The notes: a model not told the origin generated them from the letters alone. A stretch of DNA of 64,000 bases from Rhodospirillaceae bacterium (GCA_947476695.1 CANJRD010000009.1:62001-126000), one strand, 5' to 3'. Shown: positions 42,888 to 52,301, counted from the stretch's first letter. A program made the numbers and translations.

Positions 42888-43439
42888 ATGACAGTGAAAC
42901 GGATGAAATCGGCAACAGCCCTTGTCCTCGCAATGATTTCCGTCGCGGCCTGCACGCCCGCGACGGAAGATCGCAGCGCATTGCGCACCGACGGCCTGGG
43001 GCCGGTGAATCTGTCCATGACGGTGGCGGAAGCCGAGAAGGCGCTTGGCGCAACGCTGAAGCCGCCGACGGGCGATAAGCCGCGAGACGTGGCCTGCTGG
43101 CAAATCATGCGCGCGGACGGGGCCGATCCGTCCGTCGTCTACATGGTCGAAACGGGCAAGGTCACGCGCATCGATGTCATCCGGCGCGAGGGCCAGCCGA
43201 TTCCATCCACGCGCACGGCCGAAGGTCTGGGCATCGGCGCGGCGGAGAAAGATGTGATCGCGGCTTACGGATCGCGCCTCACCCAGTCGCCGCACAAGTA
43301 CGTCGATGACGGCAAGTATCTGCGCCTTCTTAGCCGCGACGCAGGCAGCGGCATCGTATTCGAAACGGCGGCAGGCACCGTGACGGGCCTGCGCGCCGGC
43401 ATCCCGCCAAGTCTCGATTACGTCGAAGGCTGTTCGTAG
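42888..43439 (+). CDS. Putative lipoprotein, unknown function
   Basis: 183 residues. The signal ends in a lipobox, I-S-V-A-A-C-T-P. The mature domain begins G-L-G-P-V-N-L-S-M-T-V-A-E-A-E-K-A-L-G and has a later repeat-like G-L-G-I-G-A-A-E-K-D-V-I-A-A-Y-G, a pattern shared by small proteins that read a parameter-like beta fold twice. No enzyme motif is seen. It is divergent from the membrane protein gene. Confidence 0.75.
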   Translation: MTVKRMKSATALVLAMISVAACTPATEDRSALRTDGLGPVNLSMTVAEAEKALGATLKPPTGDKPRDVACWQIMRADGADPSVVYMVETGKVTRIDVIRREGQPIPSTRTAEGLGIGAAEKDVIAAYGSRLTQSPHKYVDDGKYLRLLSRDAGSGIVFETAAGTVTGLRAGIPPSLDYVEGCS

Positions 43440-43441
43440 TC

Positions 43442-44434
43442 CTAGGCTTTTGTCTTCGGCGTGGAGCCGCCGATGATCAGCGGCGCGTCCGTGGCGAAGT
43501 AGGCCGAGTCCGCCTCCAGCGGTTCCCAGAAGCCGGAGTAGCCCTTCACTTCGCGCATGCAATCGCCGGCGGCCAACTCGAAGACTTCCTTGCCTTCGGT
43601 GCGGCGCAGGCGGCCCTTGATGCAATAGAACAGCACGTCGACGCGGCCATTGGTGCCGACGCTTGTGCGTCCGCCTTTTTCCCACGTGCTCACGCGCATC
43701 GAGTTGCCTTCCCAGATGTAGCGCTTGGACGTGTACTTCACGGCGCCCTTCGGGGCCTTGGCGTATTCTTCTTTCTTCGTGACGGTCTTGAACTGGCCGC
43801 CCTCTTCCCACTGCGCCGTCCAGCGCGGCTCTGCGTCCTTCAGGCGGATGACGCCGCCCTTCGGATTCGGCGTGGAACTGCCGACGATCGCTTCGATGAT
43901 GACGAAGTCCTGCGACGGCTTGGGATTGCGGATGGTGCCGCTGGGGAAATAGAACGCATCGCCCGCGCCCATCTTCACGTCAGCCTGTTTGATGCCGTAC
44001 AGCGGCGTCAGCGTGGCCGAACCTTCCAGCACGAAGACTTCGGTCGCGAAGCCGATCTGGTGGATGATGGGCGTGCCCTTTTTCCAGCGCAGAACCCGCA
44101 AGGTGCCGGTTGGGAAATCGTAGGTCTTGGCTTCGTAGCGCGAGGCATTGCGCGGCGCCTTGTCGGCTTCCTCTTTGCCCTGCGCGATCAAGGTCCGCGC
44201 GCCGCGCTTGGACTCATCGTCCTCGATGTCCCATTCGGCGAAGGCCACGCTGGGCACCGACGCGCCGGGCATGAACACCACTTCGCTCTGATTGGCGGTG
44301 ACCCCGGCATAGCCCTGCGCCATGGCCGGCGAGATCGGACTGAAGGTGCGGCCGATCAACGGCAGCGCGCCGGCGCCCAGCAAGCCCTGCATGGCCAGGC
44401 GGCGCGTGGTCTTCAGATTGTCGGCATCGCTCAT
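43442..44434 (-). CDS. Tat-exported bicupin protein
   Basis: 330 residues from ATG 44434. The N-terminus has T-T-R-R-L-A-M-Q-G-L-L-G-A-G-A-L, a twin-arginine signal ending in A-M-A-Q. Two cupin-like beta-barrels follow: the first with T-E-V-F-V-L-E-G-S-A-T-L-T-P and G-D-A-F-Y-F-P-S-G, the second with V-D-V-L-F-Y-C-I-K-G-R-L and A-A-G-D-C-M. The usual His-rich metal motif is weak, so catalysis is uncertain. Export of a folded cupin to the periplasm suggests a metal- or ligand-bound form. Confidence 0.82.
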   Translation of the reverse strand: MSDADNLKTTRRLAMQGLLGAGALPLIGRTFSPISPAMAQGYAGVTANQSEVVFMPGASVPSVAFAEWDIEDDESKRGARTLIAQGKEEADKAPRNASRYEAKTYDFPTGTLRVLRWKKGTPIIHQIGFATEVFVLEGSATLTPLYGIKQADVKMGAGDAFYFPSGTIRNPKPSQDFVIIEAIVGSSTPNPKGGVIRLKDAEPRWTAQWEEGGQFKTVTKKEEYAKAPKGAVKYTSKRYIWEGNSMRVSTWEKGGRTSVGTNGRVDVLFYCIKGRLRRTEGKEVFELAAGDCMREVKGYSGFWEPLEADSAYFATDAPLIIGGSTPKTKA

Positions 44435-44721
44435 GATGGTCTCCCCCCCCGTATCGCGCGCCCGCTGGCGCCGACATCGCAAAGTGAGCCCCGAAAGCCG
44501 CCCTCCTGCAAGGCCGAAGTTCACAGATCGCTGTCGGCCATCGCACCTTCGTGAGCGCCAAGCCGGCCTCACGCGGGACCGCGACCGGCCTTCGACCCGG
44601 GCGTTACCTTGAGGTTCGTTCCACCTTTATCGGCGCATCCGCCCAGGCCGACGTTCGCCGAAGCACTGGCGAAAGGACGGCGCGGCCAGCCGGGCGCATT
44701 GAACGCCGCCACCGCGGGTCG

Positions 44722-45021
44722 CTATGGCAGACGATCCGCCTGCGTCACGCGGACGAAGCGTTCACGGCGTTCCGTACCCAGTTGCCGGGGGTTCGGGAAA
44801 AGACGGAATCTTTTGCGCGCGGCGCCGGTGGCGGCCGGCTGTCCGCCGCGACTGACGCAATTTCCGCCGCGCCAAACCTCGAATCGAACGACGCGTTCCA
44901 GGCCCTGAGCGGTGGCTTCGGCAACGATGGCCGCATCGGCGTCATTGGGGCAATCCAGCGTACTCACCTTCGCGATTTGGTTTTCCGCATCGAAGAAAAT
45001 CGCAACGTAAAAACTCGCCAT
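44722..45021 (-). CDS. Small protein of unknown function
   Basis: 99 residues from ATG 45021. The first 60 residues (F-Y-V-A-I-F-F-D-A-E-N-Q-I-A-K-V and A-D-A-A-I-V-A-E-A-T-A-Q-G) look like a compact alpha/beta domain of the kind seen in many small alphaproteobacterial proteins; the last 40 are basic. An overlapping plus-strand frame (44551-45069) is judged a shadow. The 287 bases between this gene and the bicupin gene hold nothing else that I can support. Confidence 0.4.
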   Translation of the reverse strand: MASFYVAIFFDAENQIAKVSTLDCPNDADAAIVAEATAQGLERVVRFEVWRGGNCVSRGGQPAATGAARKRFRLFPNPRQLGTERRERFVRVTQADRLP

Positions 45022-45128
45022 ACCCGGACTACGAGGCTCCATGAGAGGCCGCAAAAACAAATTTCATGACGCCGCGCAGATTACATAAATCGCCGACCGA
45101 GGTTTTATCCCAGGTTAAACGCCGCCGC

Positions 45129-45875
45129 CTACAAGGCCCGCAACATCTCCCGCTGGCGCGGCGTCAGGTGCAGGTAATTCGCGTCGAAATCCCCGATCTG
45201 GACGAGGCCGGGCCAGTCATGAACGCGCAGGCGGTCGCTCTCGAGATCGATCAGTTTCTGCTTGCGCAACGTTTGGAGAACCCTGTTCACGTGAACATAG
45301 GTAATACCGAGACAGTCGCCGATCTCGGCCTGCGTCAGCGGCAGTTCGCATCCGTCCTCGGTGCCCAGGCCGGCAAGTTTCAATCGCACGACAAACTCGC
45401 ACAACAAGTGCGCGATGCGATTGAGGGCCGGACGCTGCGCGATGCTCAAGGCGCATTCGCGCAAGATGGATGCATCGACCAGGGTCGCGCGCCAGAGCAC
45501 ATTGTTGACCCGCGGGAATTTCGCGCAGACGGCGCGCAAAGATTCGTGCGGCATGAAACCCACGGCGCAGGAGGACGCGGCCTCGACCGCGACATCAAGG
45601 CGTTCAAGATGCAGACTATGAAGATCCGGGATGTCGCTGGTGAAATGAAAGATCACGACGTGACGGTCGCCCTGCCCCGTCGTCTTGACCATGGCGGTGA
45701 CACCGTCGAGCACGGCAAAACTGTTCTTGGGGTGATCGCCCTCGCGAACGATGGTCTCGCCGCGCTCGAATTTGCGGATCGTCACCGGCAGGCCGAGGAT
45801 GGCCTGGCGCTCAGGCTCTTCGAGGGTGATGACTGTTTCTATCTTCCGGATGAGATAGTTGGCTGCCGTAGTCAT
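45129..45875 (-). CDS. Crp/Fnr-family transcriptional regulator
   Basis: 248 residues from ATG 45875. An N-terminal cyclic-nucleotide-binding-like barrel (E-R-G-E-T-I-V-R-E-G-D-H-P-K-N-S-F-A-V-L-D-G, about 35-60) is followed by a winged helix with L-P-L-T-Q-A-E-I-G-D-C-L-G-I-T-Y-V-H-V-N-R-V-L. There is no Cys cluster typical of Fnr. H-V-N-R in the recognition helix differs from the E-T-V-S-R of classic Crp. It belongs to the group common in rhizobia and relatives that respond to unknown signals. Confidence 0.9.
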   Translation of the reverse strand: MTTAANYLIRKIETVITLEEPERQAILGLPVTIRKFERGETIVREGDHPKNSFAVLDGVTAMVKTTGQGDRHVVIFHFTSDIPDLHSLHLERLDVAVEAASSCAVGFMPHESLRAVCAKFPRVNNVLWRATLVDASILRECALSIAQRPALNRIAHLLCEFVVRLKLAGLGTEDGCELPLTQAEIGDCLGITYVHVNRVLQTLRKQKLIDLESDRLRVHDWPGLVQIGDFDANYLHLTPRQREMLRAL

Positions 45876-46002
45876 GCGCCCGTCCCGGGTTCGCGACCGA
45901 AGTCGGCTGAACGTTGCTTGCCTAACGGTTGAGGGGCGAATTTGTTTCGCGGATTCGCGCAGCGGCGCTGAGCGGCGCGCGCGTATCAATGATTTGAAGA
46001 GA

Positions 46003-46087
46003 TGGTGCGGGCGGTCGGAATCGAACCGACACACCTTGCGGTACCGGATTTTGAGTCCGGCGCGTCTACCAGTTCCACCACGCCCGC
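46003..46087 (-). tRNA. tRNA-Leu (anticodon CAA)
   Basis: On the minus strand the acceptor GCGGGCG pairs with CGCCCGC, with discriminator A and an encoded CCA (46003-46005). The anticodon arm CCGGA-CTCAAAA-TCCGG gives CAA. The variable arm TACCGCAAGGTG is long, as in class II tRNALeu, and the T-arm is GTCGG-TTCGATT-CCGAC. The 85-nt length includes CCA. Confidence 0.97.
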
Positions 46088-46160
46088 ACTGTAGCCCGTA
46101 TAAGACCGGGGTATGCGGGACGCAAGCCCTTGATTTGGCGGGGCGGGAGGGGCCGGAAAC

Positions 46161-47048
46161 CTACGGATTTATCGAGCAAAACAGCGTCATGCCGACGTAA
46201 GCCGCGAGTTTCTGGTTGTAGATCGCCTGGCTGACCACGGCGCTCGGCCCGCCCTGATCGTCGACGGCGTAGAATTTCAGGTTCACGTGCGCCTGGCTCG
46301 ACGTGGGTTTGAACTCGAGCTGTGTTTCGAACCAGCTGAACGGCACCGTATACGAAGCATTCGCCGCGAGTTTGATGTTCACGTCGCCGATGGCGTTGCC
46401 GTCGCGCGCATCGATCACGGTCACCCCGTATTCGACGGCCGCATTCTGATAGTTGTGAATCGTGACCTGCGTCGGATAGGCGCTCAACGCCGAGGTATGC
46501 ACGTTGATGAGCGTCTGATTGTAATCGGCGTAGTTGATGTCCGAGGAATAGGTGCAGGCGCTGACGTTCTCGAAGAAGCCGTTGTTGTTGTTATAGATCA
46601 CATGCTGGAAGCCGTTCGCGGCGTTGAATGCCGGCGCGCGCATATAGATTGCGTACCCGGTGTCGCCGCCGCTCAAGGCGCCGGCATTTGCTTTGGCCAG
46701 GATATCGCTCATCGAATATTGCGGCGACGCCTGCGACGGGACGGAATAGGTCGCCGTGCCGTAGACGCGCGCGGTGGTCGTGCCGACGATCGTCAGCGTG
46801 AAGGTCACCGCGTTGTCGTTGGTGTTGTAGAGGCGCAGGAAGGACAGGTTGCCGTCGCTGCCGGTGTAGGTCGGCGCGATCACGGTGTAGGTCGACCCCT
46901 TGAGCGCGGACGGGCGCTCGATGCCGGCGGCGGCGGGCGCGGTCCCGGCACGGTAGGCGTCGGGGATACTGACCGGGGCGGCCTGGGCGGAGGCAAGTCC
47001 GCACAAAAGGCCGAGGGCCGTCACGGCGACGCTTAGGCGCCACACCAT
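46161..47048 (-). CDS. Secreted protein of unknown function
   Basis: 295 residues from ATG 47048. A signal peptide (V-A-V-T-A-L-G-L-L-C-G-L-A-S-A-Q-A) precedes a Thr/Asn/Tyr-rich, mostly beta protein with short motifs such as T-Y-T-V-I-A-P-T-Y-T-G-S-D-G and F-L-R-L-Y-N-T-N-D-N. Composition is unlike its neighbours, with many Asn and Tyr residues, and suits a surface or extracellular protein. Two Cys (S-A-C-T and F-C-S) could pair. No family is recognised. Confidence 0.75.
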   Translation of the reverse strand: MVWRLSVAVTALGLLCGLASAQAAPVSIPDAYRAGTAPAAAGIERPSALKGSTYTVIAPTYTGSDGNLSFLRLYNTNDNAVTFTLTIVGTTTARVYGTATYSVPSQASPQYSMSDILAKANAGALSGGDTGYAIYMRAPAFNAANGFQHVIYNNNNGFFENVSACTYSSDINYADYNQTLINVHTSALSAYPTQVTIHNYQNAAVEYGVTVIDARDGNAIGDVNIKLAANASYTVPFSWFETQLEFKPTSSQAHVNLKFYAVDDQGGPSAVVSQAIYNQKLAAYVGMTLFCSINP

Positions 47049-47209
47049 CTGCTTGTTCCGTTCACAGCAAACACGACTTCTTCGTGCACAGCCGACCATA
47101 GCTTCTGCCGGGTGCCCGCACCAGATTATGCCAAGGTTGTAATTACCAAGGCCTTGATCCGGGGCAAAAATCCCTCCCCGACCCCATGACCTCTGGTTAT
47201 AACGGGGAT

Positions 47210-47704
47210 ATGGATCGCATCGCTTTCCCGCGCCTGGTCGCGGCCGGCATCGCGCTGGTGTCCGGCACCGCGCTGGCGCTGGCCTTCATCGCCCAATACG
47301 GCTTCGACCTGTGGCCGTGCCTGCTGTGCTACTGGCAGCGCGTGCCCTATGCCCTGACGCTGGGGCTCGGCCTGCTGGCGCTGCTGCCGTACGCGGACCC
47401 CAAGGCCCTGCGCGGGCTGGCGTTCCTCTGCGCGGCGCTGTTCCTCGCCAATGCCGGTTTGGCCTTCTTCCATGCCGGGGTCGAGTACAAGTGGTGGCCG
47501 GGCCTGGCTTCCTGCGGCGGCATCGTGCGGAACTTCGACATCAACGATCTCGCCGCCGCATTGAGCAAACCGCAGACGGGTGGCTGCGAAGAAGCCGCCC
47601 TTCGGGTGTTCGGGATCTCGATGGCTGGCGGCAACGTGATCGTCTGCGGGTTCACGGCCGTGGCGGTGTTCTGGGCCGCGCTGCAGAAACCGAGGTGGGT
47701 GTGA
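47210..47704 (+). CDS. Disulfide bond formation protein B-like
   Basis: 164 residues from ATG 47210, which follows ACGGGG; ATG 47186 is the alternative. Four membrane segments and the first DsbB motif P-C-L-L-C-Y-W-Q-R are clear. The second periplasmic loop has Cys in A-S-C-G-G and G-G-C-E-E. DsbB re-oxidises DsbA with quinone. The stop overlaps the start of coq7, a ubiquinone biosynthesis gene, which fits the quinone dependence. Confidence 0.88.
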   Translation: MDRIAFPRLVAAGIALVSGTALALAFIAQYGFDLWPCLLCYWQRVPYALTLGLGLLALLPYADPKALRGLAFLCAALFLANAGLAFFHAGVEYKWWPGLASCGGIVRNFDINDLAAALSKPQTGGCEEAALRVFGISMAGGNVIVCGFTAVAVFWAALQKPRWV

Positions 47705-48261
47705 TGAACACAGGCAACACCGCCGCAGATCGCCTGCCCGGCGATCCCGACAAGCAGACGCTGATCGAACAGATCATCCGCGTCGACCAAGCCGGCGAGT
47801 ATGGCGCGAAACGCATCTACGAAGGCCAGCTTGCGGTGCTCGGTCAGACCGATGTCGCGCCGACCTTGCGCGAGATGCTCAAGACCGAAGAAGCCCACCT
47901 CGCCGACTTCAACCGCATCATGGCCGAACGCGGCGTGCGCCCCACGGTGCTGCAGCCGTTCTGGCATGTCGCCGGCTTCGCGTTGGGTGCGGCGACGGCG
48001 CTGATGGGCAAGGAGGCCGCGATGGCCTGCACGGTCGCGGTCGAGGACGTGATCGGCGAACACTATGCCGAACAGGCCGCAGCCCTTGGCGACGACGAAG
48101 CCGCCTTGCGCGAGACCGTCACCGCCTATGGCAAAGACGAACTCGCCCACCGCGAGGAAGCGCTCGCCGCCGGCGCGGAACTTGCGGCCGGATATCCGGT
48201 GCTGACCGAAGGCATCAAGGCCGCGACGCGGATGGCGATCTGGCTGTCCAAGAGAATCTGA
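47704..48261 (+). CDS. coq7: Demethoxyubiquinone hydroxylase
   Basis: 185 residues; starts within the stop of the dsbB-like gene (TGATG). A di-iron ferritin-like enzyme of ubiquinone synthesis. The ligand set is visible: R-V-D-Q-A-G-E-Y-G-A in helix 1, E-E-A-H-L in helix 2, E-D-V-I-G-E-H-Y in helix 3 and D-E-L-A-H-R-E-E in helix 4. Its presence indicates aerobic ubiquinone synthesis. Confidence 0.95.
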   Translation: MNTGNTAADRLPGDPDKQTLIEQIIRVDQAGEYGAKRIYEGQLAVLGQTDVAPTLREMLKTEEAHLADFNRIMAERGVRPTVLQPFWHVAGFALGAATALMGKEAAMACTVAVEDVIGEHYAEQAAALGDDEAALRETVTAYGKDELAHREEALAAGAELAAGYPVLTEGIKAATRMAIWLSKRI

Positions 48262-48270
48262 GCCGCGAGC

Positions 48271-48831
48271 TCAGTGTTCGAGTTCGGTATCCCAGTACAG
48301 ATAGTCGCGCCAGCTTTCGTGCAGGTAGTTGGGGGGGAACGCGCGCCCGATCTCCTGCAAGTGGAATGAGTTCGGCCGGAACGGCTTCTGCGACGGGAAC
48401 ATATGCGCCTCTTCCGGCAGGCGATTGCCCTTCATCAGATTGCAGTGCGCGCAGGCCGTGATCACGTTCTGCCACGTCGTCCGCCCGCCCTTGGAGCGCG
48501 GGATGATGTGATCGAAGGTGAGATCATTGGTCGGATGCGGCGTGCGGCAGTACTGGCACATGAAGCGGTCGCGCAGGAACACGTTGAACCGCGTGAAGGC
48601 GGGCGAACGTTCGATCGGCGCGTATTTCTTCAGCGAGATCACGCTGGGCAGCTTCATCTCCCAGCGCGGCGAATGGACGGTGCGGTCATATTCCTGGACG
48701 ACGTTGACGCGCCCCAGGAACACCGCCTTGATCGCTTCCTGCCAGGACCAGACGGACAGCGGGAAGTAACTCAACGGGCGGAAATCCGCGTTGAGAACAA
48801 GAGCGGGACAGGCTTCGACGGCGACACTCAC
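48271..48831 (-). CDS. HNH endonuclease-family protein
   Basis: About 186 residues from GTG 48831; a TTG at 48855 adds eight residues. The HNH core has F-M-C-Q-Y-C zinc ligands, D-L-T-F-D-H-I-I-P-R-S-K-G-G with the catalytic His, N-V-I-T-A-C-A-H-C-N and K-G-N-R. The N-terminal V-L-N-A-D-F-R-P-L-S-Y-F-P-L-S segment is typical of a widespread stand-alone HNH family, not of restriction enzymes. No partner gene is adjacent. Its role is unknown. Confidence 0.88.
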   Translation of the reverse strand: MSVAVEACPALVLNADFRPLSYFPLSVWSWQEAIKAVFLGRVNVVQEYDRTVHSPRWEMKLPSVISLKKYAPIERSPAFTRFNVFLRDRFMCQYCRTPHPTNDLTFDHIIPRSKGGRTTWQNVITACAHCNLMKGNRLPEEAHMFPSQKPFRPNSFHLQEIGRAFPPNYLHESWRDYLYWDTELEH

Positions 48832-48941
48832 AAAAAGCGACCCACGTTCGACCAACCTGAGCGCACTCTAGCAACTTTCGCGCCCATCACCAAATATAGT
48901 AGTCGTATCGCGAACGGCCTCATCTGTTGAATAACCGTTCC

Positions 48942-49832
48942 ATGACAACACTACCTGGCAGCGTCGTCACCCGGTTCGCGCCAAGCCCCACCGGCTTGCT
49001 GCACATCGGACACGCGCGCGCGGCGCTGATCGCGGCCCAGGCGGCGGGGCCGAACGGCAAATTCTTGTTACGAATCGAGGACATCGACCAGGGGCGCTGC
49101 CGTCCGGAATTCACGCCCGCGATCTTCGAGGACCTGGCGTGGCTGGGGCTTTCCTGGCCGGAACCCGTCCGCCGGCAGGCCGCGCATTTCGCCGACTATG
49201 AAGGCCCGCTGCAAACCTTGCGTGCGCGCAAGCTGATCTACCCGTGCTTCTGCACACGCGGCGATATCCGCCGGGAGATCGAATCGGCGGGCCACGCGCC
49301 CCACCGCCTTCAAAATCAGGGACCGGACGGGCCGATTTATCCCGGCACCTGCCGAAATCTGGATCCGATGGAGGCCGCCGGGCGCATGAAAGGCTGCACG
49401 CCTTTTGCCTGGCGCCTCGACGTCGCGCGCGCGCGATCCACGGTCGGTGAACTGACGTGGCACGACGAACGCGCCGGCACCGTCAACGCGACGCCGGAGA
49501 TTTTCGGCGATGTCGTCCTGGCGCGCAAAGACACGCCGACCAGCTATCACCTCGCCTGCACCTGGGACGACGCGTTGCAAGGCGTGACCCTGGTGACGCG
49601 CGGCGAGGAACTGTTCGCGGCCACTCATGTGCATCGCTTGCTGCAAGCGCTCCTCGGCTTGCCGACGCCGCAGTACGCCCATCACGGACTGATCAGCTGG
49701 CCGGACGGAAAGAAATTCTCGAAGAGCGACCGGGCCATCACGCTGCGGTCACTACGCGAAGCCGGCCATAGCGCCGACACCGTGCGGCGCATGGCCTTGG
49801 GTGAACTTGCGCTGCCTATGGCTTCAGCTTGA
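48942..49832 (+). CDS. gluQ: Glutamyl-queuosine tRNA(Asp) synthetase
   Basis: 296 residues from ATG 48942 (a TTG at 48927 is in frame). A shortened glutamyl-tRNA synthetase lacking the anticodon domain, which glutamylates queuosine in tRNA(Asp). The R-F-A-P-S-P-T-G-L-L-H-I-G-H-A-R and K-F-S-K-S-D signatures are intact, and a zinc site with C-F-C and Y-P-G-T-C-R is present. Matches the queE-queD-queC operon elsewhere in the window. Confidence 0.94.
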   Translation: MTTLPGSVVTRFAPSPTGLLHIGHARAALIAAQAAGPNGKFLLRIEDIDQGRCRPEFTPAIFEDLAWLGLSWPEPVRRQAAHFADYEGPLQTLRARKLIYPCFCTRGDIRREIESAGHAPHRLQNQGPDGPIYPGTCRNLDPMEAAGRMKGCTPFAWRLDVARARSTVGELTWHDERAGTVNATPEIFGDVVLARKDTPTSYHLACTWDDALQGVTLVTRGEELFAATHVHRLLQALLGLPTPQYAHHGLISWPDGKKFSKSDRAITLRSLREAGHSADTVRRMALGELALPMASA

Positions 49833-51309
49833 TCTCTTCGTAGCGCACGAAGGCGACATCCTGGCGATAGTTGGCGATGCGCGGACCAAGCCCGACCAGC
49901 GTGAATGAGTTGTAGAGGAAGATGCCGGTGGCCAGATCGTGGCTCGCGGCCATCACCTTTTCCGTCAGCGTCTTGCGTTGATCGAGCGTCGGCGCGGCGC
50001 GCGCGGTTTTGATCAAATCGTCAAATCCCTGGTCACAGAACCAATGCGCCGCCGCACCGCAAATCTGTGTGCCGGCGGCATAGAGCGAGTCCGAGGTCGG
50101 CGAGGCATAGGGAATTGCCGCCGCACTGCCCTGCCAACCGCCGGTCTGCTGGTATTCGAGAAACTTCGCATTCGGGATCAGGCGAATGTTCATCTTCACA
50201 CCCACCTGCGCCAGATCGTCGGCGACTTTCTGGAACGCGTCCGTTTGTACGACCGCGCCGATCACGCCCTCGAAGTCGAAGGTGAAGCCATTGGGATAGC
50301 CGGCCTCCTTCAGCAGCGCCCGTGCCTTCGCCGGATCGTGTGGATAGGCCGCGACATTCGCGTTGTAACCGAACACCCCGGGCCGGCCGATCTGTGACGC
50401 AGGCTCGGTCTTGCCGCCCCAGAGGATGTCGGCGATCGCCGCTTTGTCGACGGCGTAGTTCAACGCCTGGCGCACGCGCGGGTCCTTGAGCGGCCCGGCC
50501 TTGACGTTGTTCAGCGCAATGCCCACCACACTCGGCAGCTTGTCGACGAACACGCGTCCGCCGAGCGCTTCCAACGCCGGAATCTCTTCCGGCGCGATGG
50601 CCGTGATGACCACATCGACGCGGCCCGTCTCAAGGGCCGTGCGCCGCGCAGCAGGATCGATGACGACTTTGACTTCCATGGTCGGCGTCGGCGCTTTGCG
50701 CCAGGAACCGGGCGCGGCGGCGAACGTCGCCTGCGTCGGCGTGCGCTTGCTCAGACGATAGGGGCCGGTCCCAACGGGGTCTTGGGCAAAGCCAGGCTTC
50801 TTCCACGCTTCCGGCGCCGGGATGCGCAAGACCGATAACGCATAGGGCAGCATCACATCGACAACGTTCGTGTTGATCTCGACCGTGAGAGGATCGCGCG
50901 CCTTGGCGCTGTCGATCATGCCCATCTCGCGGCTGACCGCATCGCGCTTGCCAGCATCGGTCTTCAGGTAGGCGAGCGCCGCCACAACGGCGTCGGCCGT
51001 GAAAGGCTCGCCATTTGCGAAGACGATATTGGGACGCAGCTTGATAACCCAACGCGTCGGCGTTTGCTGAGCCCAACTCACCGCCAGCCATGGCGTCAGG
51101 GCGCCGTCGCTCGTCGCCAAGGTCAGCGGATCGAACAGCGCCGAATACGTCGCGCCGTAGGTGACCGACACCGAGTTGAACGGATTGCCATAGTTGTCCG
51201 GGAAATTCGCCGTGGCGAAACGCAGCGGTTCGGCGGCGCTGGCTGTTCCGCAAACGAGGGCTGTGCCGGAAATGAAGGTCGCCGCGATGAGAGCGATGAT
51301 TTTGCGCAT
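49816..51309 (-). CDS. ABC transporter substrate-binding protein, family 5
   Basis: 497 residues from ATG 51309. Signal peptide, then the family 5 (peptide/nickel/oligosaccharide) binding fold: L-R-P-N-I-V-F-A-N-G-E-P-F-T-A-D-A-V near 105-120, F-A-Q-D-P-V-G-T-G-P-Y-R-L-S, and V-R-Q-A-L-N-Y-A-V-D-K. It should bind an oligopeptide or similar ligand in the periplasm. No permease or ATPase is next to it, so it is an orphan or works with a remote transporter. It overlaps the convergent gluQ gene slightly. Confidence 0.9.
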   Translation of the reverse strand: MRKIIALIAATFISGTALVCGTASAAEPLRFATANFPDNYGNPFNSVSVTYGATYSALFDPLTLATSDGALTPWLAVSWAQQTPTRWVIKLRPNIVFANGEPFTADAVVAALAYLKTDAGKRDAVSREMGMIDSAKARDPLTVEINTNVVDVMLPYALSVLRIPAPEAWKKPGFAQDPVGTGPYRLSKRTPTQATFAAAPGSWRKAPTPTMEVKVVIDPAARRTALETGRVDVVITAIAPEEIPALEALGGRVFVDKLPSVVGIALNNVKAGPLKDPRVRQALNYAVDKAAIADILWGGKTEPASQIGRPGVFGYNANVAAYPHDPAKARALLKEAGYPNGFTFDFEGVIGAVVQTDAFQKVADDLAQVGVKMNIRLIPNAKFLEYQQTGGWQGSAAAIPYASPTSDSLYAAGTQICGAAAHWFCDQGFDDLIKTARAAPTLDQRKTLTEKVMAASHDLATGIFLYNSFTLVGLGPRIANYRQDVAFVRYEEIKLKP

Positions 51310-51362
51310 ATCCCGGCATACCCGGATCGCCAGCCGAAAGCCATGCGATGCGACGGGGGCGC

Positions 51363-52301
51363 TCACAGCTTGAGCCCGGCCAGCGGGTGATGCTCCGTGA
51401 CCAAGCGGCGGAGGCGTTCCTCCAATACATGCGTATAAATCTGCGTGGTCGAGATGTCGGCATGGCCCAACATCTGCTGCAGGCTGCGCAAGTCCGCGCC
51501 GTGGCTGAGCAGATGCGTCGCGAACGAATGGCGCAGCACGTGCGGCGACACGCGTGACGGCGCAATGCCGGCGGCGATGGCGATATCCTTCAACAGCAAG
51601 GCAAATCCCTCGCGTGTCATGTAGCCGCTCTTCGCCGATGAGGGGAACAGCCATGGCGATGTCGGCGTCGGGGCAGGTCCCTTGCGACCCGCCACCACGG
51701 CCTTCGCCGGAATGTCCGCCGCACGCACGGCAATGTAGGCATCCACCGCTTCGCGCGCGGCCATGCCCATCGGCACCATGCGTTCCTTGCCGCCCTTGCC
51801 GCGCACGATAGCGGTCATGCCCTGGCGCATCGCCGCCACCGGCAGCGACACGAGTTCGGAGACGCGCAAGCCTGTCGCATAGAGAAGTTCAAGCAGCGCC
51901 GTGGCGCGGATCGCACGCGCGCCGAGACCGCGCGCGGCGTTCAGCAGCGCCTCGACCTCGGCCTCCGTCAGGTACTTCGGCAGGCTGCGGCCCAGGCGCG
52001 GCGTCTCCAATCCGGCGGAGGGATCGTTGCTGCGCAAACCTTCGGCGAACAGGAACTGGAAGAACTGGCGCAGACAGGAAATGCGCCGCGCCTGGGTGCG
52101 CGGCGAGGCACGATCTTTCGCGAGCTTCCGCAAATACCCGGCGAGATCGTCGGCGGTCGCCGCGTCGAGACTGACGTCCCTCAACGAGGCCGCCACATCC
52201 GCAAGATCGTTCGCATAGGCGCTGAGCGTGTGCTTGGACGCACCACGCTCCACCGCCATCATCTCGAGGAAGGCTTCGACGTGGCGGGACGGCGCGTTCA
52301 C
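51363..52301 (-). CDS. xerD: Site-specific tyrosine recombinase XerD
   Basis: 312 residues. The N-terminal SAM-like DNA-binding domain (about 1-105) is followed by the catalytic domain with A-T-G-L-R-V-S-E-L-V, G-K-G-G-K-E-R, H-V-L-R-H-S-F-A-T-H-L, L-G-H-A-D-I-S-T-T and nucleophile Tyr in Q-I-Y-T-H. Length and position before a shikimate gene favour the housekeeping XerD of chromosome dimer resolution over a phage integrase. Confidence 0.93.
   Translation of the reverse strand: MNAPSRHVEAFLEMMAVERGASKHTLSAYANDLADVAASLRDVSLDAATADDLAGYLRKLAKDRASPRTQARRISCLRQFFQFLFAEGLRSNDPSAGLETPRLGRSLPKYLTEAEVEALLNAARGLGARAIRATALLELLYATGLRVSELVSLPVAAMRQGMTAIVRGKGGKERMVPMGMAAREAVDAYIAVRAADIPAKAVVAGRKGPAPTPTSPWLFPSSAKSGYMTREGFALLLKDIAIAAGIAPSRVSPHVLRHSFATHLLSHGADLRSLQQMLGHADISTTQIYTHVLEERLRRLVTEHHPLAGLKL

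Noticed and set aside
44551-45069. 172-codon plus-strand ORF
   Set aside because: Arg/Thr-rich with no domain; the minus-strand small protein looks more like a folded domain.
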